This document shows positions 1 to 5,366 of a stretch of 13,383 nucleotides of DNA, piece by piece. The number at the start of each line of letters is the position of its first letter. Position 1 is the stretch's first letter. The notes under the pieces are model-generated. The model was given only the letters and a program-made list of their open reading frames with translations. It was not told the DNA's origin and searched no databases. Position numbers and translations under genes: made by a program. Origin of the DNA: an uncultured Mucispirillum sp. (lineage in GTDB: Bacteria; Chrysiogenota; Deferribacteres; Deferribacterales; Mucispirillaceae); contig CAJUJZ010000056.1 in the NCBI GenBank assembly GCA_910586745.1, forward strand, positions 1 to 13,383. Direction: 5' to 3'.

Positions 1-118
1 AAAAAGAAATTTATTTAGTGGCTTAGTTCAAAATTTTTGGGTAAGTTCAGTATCTAAAATATAAAAACTGCAACAGCTTTAAAAATAGTATTTATAATTA
101 TTGAAATTTATACATATA

Positions 119-256
119 GATTCTTCGCTATGCTCAGAATGACAATATGTGTGAATTAGTATAGTAACTTGTGTATTTAGATTTATACAAACATATAAGT
201 TTATTATATAATAGAGCTGTATCGTTATGTCATACTGAGCCAAAGGCGAAGTATTT
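119..256. repeat. Short element with imperfect inverted ends (element A)
   Basis: The left end (119-144) reads GATTCTTCGCTATGCTCAG followed by AATGACA. The right end (229-256) is an imperfect inverted copy, whose reverse complement reads about ATACTTCGCCTTTGGCTCAG then TATGAC. The ends are therefore outward-facing inverted repeats around an AT-rich interior with no ORF. The right copy contains a small GCC-AAA-GGC hairpin. The same family recurs at 309-417 and 7882-7914. It is best read as a MITE- or REP-like non-coding repeat; no transposase is visible in the window. Confidence 0.5.
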
Positions 257-308
257 AAAAAATAGAGACTTTAAATATATTATACACTACTACAATATAT
301 ATAATATT

Positions 309-417
309 TTAGATTTTTCGCCTATAAAATCAGGCTCAAAATGACTGCAATTTAGACGCTAGGTCTTACTGAACCTACTTACATATCATGTTAAGCCTGA
401 AAGGTAAAGTATCTAGT
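309..417. repeat. Short element with imperfect inverted ends (element B)
   Basis: The left end (309-345) begins TTAGATTTTTCGCCTATAAA and runs into an AGGCTCA-AAATGAC segment. The right end (386-417) is a degenerate inverted copy (TCATGTTAAGCC, then AAAGGTAAAGTATCTAG). A further partial copy (GTCTTACTGAACC) lies at about 363-375. The left copy shares its first 20 bases exactly with the solo copy at 7882-7914. The ends match those of element A but are more diverged. It is likely the same small repeat family. Confidence 0.45.
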
Positions 418-427
418 ATTATAAATT

Positions 428-452
428 GTGTGGCTTATGATATAAGCCACAC
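428..452 (-). terminator. Hairpin terminator of the porin-cytochrome operon
   Basis: GTGTGGCTTAT (428-438) pairs perfectly with ATAAGCCACAC (442-452), giving an 11-bp stem with a GAT loop. It starts about 20 nt beyond the stop codon of the triheme lipoprotein gene. Read on the minus strand it is followed by AATTTATAAT, which is U-containing but not a clean U run, so termination efficiency is uncertain. Confidence 0.6.
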
Positions 453-471
453 TTGATATATAAATAAACTT

Positions 472-1278
472 TTACTGCACTGTTGATGCTGGATATTGAA
501 CATTGCCACTACTCTGTATCCTATGGCATGTATTACAATCTGTTGTTTTAGGTGCTGCTGTTGGCTCTGCAATTTTAATGTGGCATGAGTTCCAGCAAAA
601 CTCGTGAGCTGGGTTAGTTGCAAGAGTTGCACCTTGAATTGTTTTATTACCTTTTGTCAAATTATCCTGCATAAATATTGCACTAGGAGTCTCATAATTA
701 TGAAAATCAAAGTTAGGATGACATACCATACAATTTCTAATAGGAACAAAATGTTTACCATCTTTACCCATAAAATTTATACCAGCAAGTACATGACGGT
801 GAGTTTCATGTGGGAAAGAAACGCCTGACATAGTTACCACAGGTATAGTATCTTGTCTTACAAGTTCATTAGGTTTAGGAATATATGCCCCATTTTCAGG
901 TAATCTGCCAGCCTGTATTGTTGGGTCATACATTTTTGTTTTGTCATCACTATAAACTATAGAATATTTCCATCTGTATAACAAATTAAAATTTCTATTC
1001 CCATAATCTTCAAAATCATATTTTAATGCAGTGGCATTATCTTTAATGCTATTATATTCAGTTTGGTCTACATTAGTAATACTTGCATTTAGACGACCGC
1101 CAGTAGCAGGACTACCGCCATTAAAAATACTGCTGTTATCTAACACATAGTGCCCTGCTGAATAGCCAGGGTTATCTGCATTTCCACCATATAAATCATC
1201 ATTAGAGTCTTGTTCTGCGCAAGCAGTGATTAAAAGCAGCATAGCAGCAATCATTATTAAATATACATATTTTTTCAT
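472..1278 (-). CDS. Triheme c-type cytochrome lipoprotein
   Basis: A 268-aa predicted lipoprotein. The signal peptide ends in a lipobox (LITAC, Cys20), so the mature protein is lipid-anchored, plausibly in the outer membrane. Residues 21-150 have no recognised motif. The C-terminal part resembles triheme cytochrome c7-type domains, with a Phe-Pro-His-x-x-x-His stretch near 155-161, then CMVCH (183-187), CWNSCH (228-233) and CNTCH (248-252). The middle motif is CX3CH rather than CX2CH. It is the last gene of an operon with the pentaheme cytochrome (23-nt gap, AAGGAG ribosome site) and the porin. Its expected role is the surface or outer-membrane partner of a trans-membrane electron conduit. 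A c-type cytochrome is near certain; the conduit role and the side of the membrane it faces are inference. Confidence 0.85.
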   Translation of the reverse strand: MKKYVYLIMIAAMLLLITACAEQDSNDDLYGGNADNPGYSAGHYVLDNSSIFNGGSPATGGRLNASITNVDQTEYNSIKDNATALKYDFEDYGNRNFNLLYRWKYSIVYSDDKTKMYDPTIQAGRLPENGAYIPKPNELVRQDTIPVVTMSGVSFPHETHRHVLAGINFMGKDGKHFVPIRNCMVCHPNFDFHNYETPSAIFMQDNLTKGNKTIQGATLATNPAHEFCWNSCHIKIAEPTAAPKTTDCNTCHRIQSSGNVQYPASTVQ

Positions 1279-1301
1279 TTTTCTACTCCTTTATAATTGT
1301 T

Positions 1302-1811
1302 TTAATACATATCAGCATCATTTTGTGGATGCGGCATACCTGATTTAGTTGTTACAGGTCTTGTTTTATGACACACTATACAGTTTTGGGCTGGTGTGCT
1401 TTTCCAGTTAGATGTTGGCAGCTGACAGCTTGTTTTGCAGTGAAAACCAGAAGCTGCCGGGTCCCCAAAACCAGACCTTGTGTGGCTTAAAGGAAAGGAA
1501 TTCTCATGACAAGAATCGCAGTAATCCTGCCTGTGACATGTCTGACAGTAGGTCTTATTCCATCTTGCCTCTATGCCGTGAGTTCTGTTTACAAATGAGG
1601 ATGTATGACTGCGAGGCGGAGTATCTTCATGGCAGGAAATACATTCCACCCTTTCTTCATGGCAGGTAAAACATTCTTTATCGTTAGCTTTTGCAGCCTG
1701 ACCGTGTTTTTTCTCCCAGTCAACGGTATGATATGTTGGTTTTGTGCTGTCAACTGCATAGACAACTGTTACTGCTAATATAAGTGCAGCTGTTATAAAT
1801 ATTTTTTTCAT
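1302..1811 (-). CDS. Periplasmic pentaheme c-type cytochrome
   Basis: A 169-aa exported protein with a cleavable signal peptide (about residues 1-19, ending VVYA). It has five CXXCH heme sites: CFTCH 47-51, CISCH 57-61, CQTCH 89-93, CDSCH 98-102 and CIVCH 144-148. The first four form an internal duplication: each unit is CxxCH, a short linker, CxxCHE, then a Pro-x-Ser-His-Thr segment (67-70 and 108-111) whose His could be a distal heme ligand. A sixth site, CKTSCQ at 125-130, has lost its His and aligns with the CX3CH site of the lipoprotein cytochrome downstream. It starts 12 nt after the porin stop with a GGGGAG ribosome site, so the genes are cotranscribed. It is likely the periplasmic electron carrier that hands electrons into the porin-borne complex. 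Confidence 0.85.
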   Translation of the reverse strand: MKKIFITAALILAVTVVYAVDSTKPTYHTVDWEKKHGQAAKANDKECFTCHEERVECISCHEDTPPRSHTSSFVNRTHGIEARWNKTYCQTCHRQDYCDSCHENSFPLSHTRSGFGDPAASGFHCKTSCQLPTSNWKSTPAQNCIVCHKTRPVTTKSGMPHPQNDADMY

Positions 1812-1823
1812 ATTACTGCTCCC

Positions 1824-3341
1824 CTACCATATAAAATTGACCCACATTTCTAATGTGTGGCTGTCTGGCTGTAAATCTGCATTTTTAAAAAGATCTGCAT
1901 ATTCAAATACATAGTCCAGCTGTAATGCACACCAGTCTACTGGTTTATATACAGCACCAATATAAGCCAGTGTTGTGTTTTCGCTGTTTTTACGCTGGTT
2001 TATCTCATCCCACACTCCACGCATACCGTTCATTTTAACAGGGCTGTTTCTATACTGGAAATTCTGCACATTGACACCTATCCAGCCTTCTAAATTATCA
2101 AGAAAAACTTGTGTCATTCTAAAACCGCCCACAACTTTTTCATTGCCGTTTTGATGTTTTATCTCTGGAACATTGTAATAATCTACTATTAAGCTTAGAT
2201 AGTTATTTCTATGAATTAAACCTACTAAATCAAGATTGGCAAATACTCTGTGGTAATCTCTGTCTCCATAAGATGTGCTGAAATTAAACCTGCCCTCATA
2301 GCCTATGCCTAAAAGAAGTTTGTCTACTATACCTTGCGATATTTTAAAACCACCCATAACATATTCGCTGGAGCTTAAAATACCTTCATATAAAGAAACA
2401 TATGTGTTTATAGGATTTGGATTATGTGTAGCCTGACCATTTATATATGCTGAAATGCCTGTTTTGCTTGCATGTATGTCTGCATCAAAACCAATTTCAT
2501 ATACAAAAGCTTCGCCGATTAAGTCTCCTTCTGCATAGAAGGATGCTGATATTGGAGTAAAATTTAATGACTGGTCTAGTCGTGCTCTGGCAACATGGGT
2601 TTCAGGATTCCCCCCCCCATTCATGCTCATAAAATAGCTGTATGCTAATTTTATGCTTGTTCCAGAGCTTTCAACTGGTATTTCAATATTTGTGCCTACT
2701 ACCTGAGTTTCTAAATCACTGTAATAGCTGACAGGAAGACCATAATAAACGCCTATATTAAAATAGTCTGATGGTGTTATTTTAATATTAGTCCCGTCTA
2801 TTTTATAGCCGTCTATTTGCTGTAAATATATCCTGCCCAAAGAAACATCTGTAATAGGAATAACATTTTTAAGCTCTATGTTACCTTGATATATCCTGAA
2901 ATCACCATCTAATGATTTTACACTTCTGGTATATTCATTATAAGAGCGTGACGCATACAAGCCGTCATAAAACCTGTGGTATGCTCTGTCACCTATCGGG
3001 GGTGAATCATCATAGGCTCCACGCATATTAAGATTAAGCACAAACTCACCTTCCCCTGCCTGAACGCCGCTTAATCTAAGGCGGGCATATTGATAAATTG
3101 GAAAGTCTGTTTCATCACTAAACCTTAATTTAGCACGGGTAGTTAAGCCTATTTTCAGCAAGCCGGTATCGCCAAATGATATGCCATTCATAGAAGACTT
3201 TATGCCATTTGATGTGATATGCCTGTTCCAGCTGTCGGGCGTGATAAACTCATCACCTTTATATGCATAACTCTTTGTTACTGAAAGCAGCATAAAGGCT
3301 GATAACAAGGCAGTAATGCATACCGTGGAAATAAACCTCAT
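1824..3341 (-). CDS. Outer-membrane beta-barrel porin of a porin-cytochrome cluster
   Basis: A 505-aa protein with a signal peptide (about 1-26, ending SYA) and a long series of alternating hydrophobic/polar beta-strand-like segments rich in Tyr, Gly and aromatic residues. It ends in Trp (VNFIW), the terminal aromatic typical of BAM-inserted outer-membrane barrels. There are no heme motifs. It is first in an operon with two multiheme cytochromes, as are the barrel proteins of porin-cytochrome conduits, which house a cytochrome wire. The start has a strong AAGGAGGT site upstream. Residues Gly242-Gly244 are encoded by nine consecutive G (2610-2618), a likely slippage site in this AT-rich gene. 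I do not recognise a specific named family; an ordinary substrate porin is the main alternative. Confidence 0.75.
   Translation of the reverse strand: MRFISTVCITALLSAFMLLSVTKSYAYKGDEFITPDSWNRHITSNGIKSSMNGISFGDTGLLKIGLTTRAKLRFSDETDFPIYQYARLRLSGVQAGEGEFVLNLNMRGAYDDSPPIGDRAYHRFYDGLYASRSYNEYTRSVKSLDGDFRIYQGNIELKNVIPITDVSLGRIYLQQIDGYKIDGTNIKITPSDYFNIGVYYGLPVSYYSDLETQVVGTNIEIPVESSGTSIKLAYSYFMSMNGGGNPETHVARARLDQSLNFTPISASFYAEGDLIGEAFVYEIGFDADIHASKTGISAYINGQATHNPNPINTYVSLYEGILSSSEYVMGGFKISQGIVDKLLLGIGYEGRFNFSTSYGDRDYHRVFANLDLVGLIHRNNYLSLIVDYYNVPEIKHQNGNEKVVGGFRMTQVFLDNLEGWIGVNVQNFQYRNSPVKMNGMRGVWDEINQRKNSENTTLAYIGAVYKPVDWCALQLDYVFEYADLFKNADLQPDSHTLEMWVNFIW
2610..2618 (-). repeat. Nine-G homopolymer inside the porin gene
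   Basis: Nine C on the plus strand are nine G on the coding strand, encoding three Gly codons (242-244) in the open frame. Losing one G gives a TAG eleven codons after the tract's second codon (ten codons after GGA). Gaining one gives TGA within three codons of the tract. It is a candidate phase-variation switch; the frame present here is ON. Confidence 0.6.
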
Positions 3342-3549
3342 ATAAAACCTCCTTATATATTTTAACCTTGTTAATCCATATTAAATAAAATATAAATCAA
3401 CAAAGGTATAAATCATATTCTGTATATGAAAATAATATTTATTAATATAGGAGTTATTTATTATTATCAGCTTTTTAAACAAATGATATTAGCTGATTTT
3501 TATACATAAGGCATTCAACATAAAGATTAGGAAAGGATAAAACTACCAC

Positions 3550-3571
3550 TGTATAATACATGTATCATACA
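3550..3571. promoter_or_regulatory. 22-bp near-perfect palindrome, possible operator
   Basis: Centred on ACATGT, the arms TGTATAATACA and TGTATCATACA are inverted copies with a single mismatched pair. It is about 209 nt upstream of the porin start and 220 nt upstream of the MarC-type gene. The dyad could bind a dimeric regulator of either gene; AT richness makes chance symmetry possible. Confidence 0.3.
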
Positions 3572-3729
3572 ACAGTAATAAGAATGCTGCCCTTCAAAAT
3601 GTCTTCATTAAAACATTATACATTATTTCTACATATTTGCAACTAAAAAATATCTTTTTAGTCTGATTTATTAATTCTTTAATTTTAAAGTAAAAAAAGT
3701 AAAATGTGGTGCTGCTTATATATTTTTAC

Positions 3730-3757
3730 TTGCTATTAATTATAAAAAGTATATATT
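3730..3757 (+). promoter_or_regulatory. Candidate promoter of the MarC-type gene
   Basis: TTGCTA (3730-3735) and TATATT (3752-3757) are separated by 16 nt, giving a start near 3764 and a leader of about 27 nt. The ribosome site is weak (AAGG at 3777-3780). Confidence 0.35.
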
Positions 3758-3790
3758 GCATAAAATATTTTTTATAAGGCAGCAAAAAAT

Positions 3791-4423
3791 ATGTTTACTA
3801 ATATTGAATCAGCTATATATGCTGTATTTTTAGCAGCTATTGCAATTATTGCAGTTATGAACCCTTTTGGCAATCTGCCTCAGTTTATTTCTATGACTGA
3901 CGGTATGCCAATAAAAATAAGGCAGCACCTTTTTAGAAATATTATTATTACAGCTTTTGTTATAGTTATGATATTCCTTTTTGCAGGCCCTGTTGTAATG
4001 GATTATATGTTTAGAGTATCACTTAATGAATTAAGAATTGCTGGCGGACTGATACTTGTTGTTATGGGTATAAAAAACCTGCTTTTTCCTGGCACTGTAA
4101 AAGATTTCTCACATTATCAGGATATGAGCGAAGAAGAATTAATCAGACGCTCTATTATCCCTATGGCTTTTCCAATGCTTATAGGGCCGGGAACACTTTC
4201 TACATTAGTAGTTATGGCAGCAGAAGGCGGTATGAAAAATACTGTTGCAGGAATATTTGCAGCATTCTTATTTATGTCTGTGCTTTTCTACTTTACTTCA
4301 TTTTTAGAAAGAGTGCTTGGCAAACTGGTCCTTTTTGTAACAGCGCGGATTATGCAGGTGTTTATTGTGGCAATGGGTATAAAAATGATGCTTATAGGAC
4401 TGGGTATAAGCCCTGCCCATTAA
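3791..4423 (+). CDS. MarC/NAAT-family integral membrane protein
   Basis: A 210-aa inner-membrane protein with about six hydrophobic helices. Family signatures are the N-terminal Met-Asn-Pro-Phe-Gly-Asn-Leu-Pro stretch (23-30) and the paired central segment Ile-Pro-Met-Ala-Phe-Pro through Ile-Gly-Pro-Gly-Thr (123-135), the two half-repeat motifs of MarC/YchE/YhgN proteins. Length is normal for the family. The physiological substrate of MarC proteins is not established, and the old link to multidrug resistance was not upheld for MarC itself. It appears monocistronic. Its stop overlaps the stop of the convergent gene by four bases (TTAA). Confidence 0.9.
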   Translation: MFTNIESAIYAVFLAAIAIIAVMNPFGNLPQFISMTDGMPIKIRQHLFRNIIITAFVIVMIFLFAGPVVMDYMFRVSLNELRIAGGLILVVMGIKNLLFPGTVKDFSHYQDMSEEELIRRSIIPMAFPMLIGPGTLSTLVVMAAEGGMKNTVAGIFAAFLFMSVLFYFTSFLERVLGKLVLFVTARIMQVFIVAMGIKMMLIGLGISPAH

Positions 4424-4830
4424 TTACACCTAAGCCCTTTAGGACATTTGCCAATATTTCTTTCATCTGGCACAACTATTAAAGGCTCAGGCTCTTTTGC
4501 CATTGGGTCTTTATACCTTAAATCAGGCTCAAATAAAGGGGGTGCTTCAGGCTCTTTTTCATAATATCTTTCAAGCATTCCGTCCTGCAGCTCCATATCA
4601 AACAATATTTCAGGCTCTTTAAAAGGCAGCTCCATTCTAGTCATATCTGGGTCTTCTATATAAGGTTCGTCCACTTCATCTGGATTATTAAATGGGTCTA
4701 AAAGTTTTGGGTCGCCAAGGGGCTTCGGCTCTTTTGGCTCAACTCCCCGCACAATAGGACCGCCAATATTCTGAGCATACAAATTTACTGACAATAACAT
4801 TAAAAATAATATATATACAAGTTTTCTCAT
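4420..4830 (-). CDS. Secreted Pro/Glu/Asp-rich low-complexity protein
   Basis: A 136-aa protein with a signal peptide (1-19, ending LYA). The mature part is dominated by Glu-Pro, Asp-Pro and Lys-Glu-Pro units (about 20 prolines), strongly acidic and probably extended or disordered. It ends in a short CPKGLRC loop (Cys129, Cys135) that could form a disulfide. No family is recognised. There is no ribosome binding site; a TATAAT (4838-4843) sits seven bases before the ATG, consistent with a leaderless transcript. It ends head-on against the MarC-type gene. A periplasmic spacer or envelope-associated role is conceivable but not shown. Confidence 0.7.
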   Translation of the reverse strand: MRKLVYILFLMLLSVNLYAQNIGGPIVRGVEPKEPKPLGDPKLLDPFNNPDEVDEPYIEDPDMTRMELPFKEPEILFDMELQDGMLERYYEKEPEAPPLFEPDLRYKDPMAKEPEPLIVVPDERNIGKCPKGLRCN

Positions 4831-4837
4831 ACTATTT

Positions 4838-4843
4838 ATTATA
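4838..4843 (-). promoter_or_regulatory. -10 element for a leaderless start
   Basis: A consensus TATAAT on the minus strand, with seven bases to the A of the ATG at 4830. The -35 is poor (TTGCAC, 16 nt upstream). Transcription would begin at or within a base or two of the start codon, and no Shine-Dalgarno sequence is present. Confidence 0.45.
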
Positions 4844-4989
4844 TACTTTATTTATGCAGGTGCAAGGAAAAAGATATATTATCATGTAATAATATAAGTG
4901 ACAGCCTGTTCACCATAAATATAAGATATAAAAAAATATAATCATTCAGCAGCAGAATAATTTTATAAATTAAAGATTTTATAATGACA

Positions 4990-5018
4990 ATAATAAATAT
5001 TTTAGTAGATATTATCAA
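4990..5018 (-). promoter_or_regulatory. Second minus-strand promoter upstream of the Pro/Glu-rich gene
   Basis: On the minus strand TTGATA (5018-5013), a 17-nt spacer and TATTAT (4995-4990) match sigma-70 consensus at five of six positions each. It would start near 4983 and give a leader of about 150 nt. Its -35 is the inverted twin of the -35 of the divergent promoter at 5046. Confidence 0.45.
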
Positions 5019-5053
5019 TTTTTAAATATATAGAACATAAAATAATTGATAAT
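5011..5053. repeat. 10-bp inverted repeat joining two divergent -35 elements
   Basis: ATTATCAATT (5011-5020) and AATTGATAAT (5044-5053) are perfect inverted copies 23 nt apart. Each arm contains a TTGATA -35 pointing outward. It may be a shared operator, or two similar promoters. Confidence 0.45.
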
Positions 5054-5074
5054 TTTCTTTTTTACCTATATGAT
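5046..5074 (+). promoter_or_regulatory. Strong promoter giving a leaderless start
   Basis: TTGATA (5046-5051), a 17-nt spacer and TATGAT (5069-5074), with only six bases to the ATG at 5081. The usual start distance lands on the A of that ATG, and there is no Shine-Dalgarno sequence. Confidence 0.6.
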
Positions 5075-5080
5075 ATTATC

Positions 5081-5365
5081 ATGAATAAAATAATATTATT
5101 TCTAATATTATCTATTATACCACTAAATATTTATGCACTTACCCTTGATGAAGCCACACTTTACGGCTCCCGTATATTAGTGTGTAATAATAGTGAAGTA
5201 AAATACTGGAAGTTAATTCAAGCTGGGAATAAAAATAACAACAGTAGCAGATATTTAATATATGATACATTAAAACATAAGTCATATTCTTTAAATGACT
5301 GTTCTCTTTATAAATGCAGCCCAGAGCCTGATAGAATGTATAAATGTATTATGAGGAATAAATAA
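5081..5365 (+). CDS. Small secreted four-cysteine protein
   Basis: A 94-aa protein with a signal peptide (1-19, ending IYA) and a mature domain of about 75 residues containing four Cys (35, 74, 79, 89), enough for two disulfides in the periplasm. No family is recognised. It has no ribosome site and is probably read from a leaderless mRNA whose promoter ends six bases before the ATG. One base separates its stop from the next ATG, so it shares an operon with the MFS transporter. Any functional link between the two is unknown. Confidence 0.7.
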   Translation: MNKIILFLILSIIPLNIYALTLDEATLYGSRILVCNNSEVKYWKLIQAGNKNNNSSRYLIYDTLKHKSYSLNDCSLYKCSPEPDRMYKCIMRNK

Positions 5366-5366
5366 T

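Larger units (their letters stand above)
1..471. other. Gene-free region downstream of the cytochrome operon
   Basis: No credible coding region is visible on either strand. It contains the two short inverted-end elements at 119-256 and 309-417 and the terminator hairpin at 428-452. The rest is AT-rich sequence with no tRNA, rRNA or direct-repeat array that I can see. Confidence 0.6.
3342..3790. promoter_or_regulatory. Divergent intergenic region between the porin operon and the MarC-type gene
   Basis: A 449-nt AT-rich gap that must hold the porin operon promoter (minus) and the promoter of the gene at 3791 (plus). For the porin I cannot pick one -35/-10 pair with confidence. It also holds an imperfect 22-bp palindrome at 3550-3571 and a weak AT hairpin at 3643-3661 (CTAAAAA/TTTTTAG). 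No convincing gene is present. Confidence 0.5.

Noticed and set aside
1412..1669. Plus-strand ORF across the pentaheme cytochrome
   Set aside because: Shadow of the cytochrome; the real frame carries five CXXCH motifs.
3380..3420. FNR-like site upstream of the porin operon
   Set aside because: Only one half (TTGAT) is present; the second half-site does not match ATCAA.
3426..3509. 27-codon ORF in the porin/MarC intergenic region
   Set aside because: No ribosome site, composition typical of AT-rich noncoding sequence, no recognisable features.
4480..4750. Repeated GGCTC/AGGCTCTTT strings resembling a DNA repeat array
   Set aside because: They are codon repeats for Lys/Glu-Pro units of the Pro-rich protein, with irregular spacing; not a CRISPR array.
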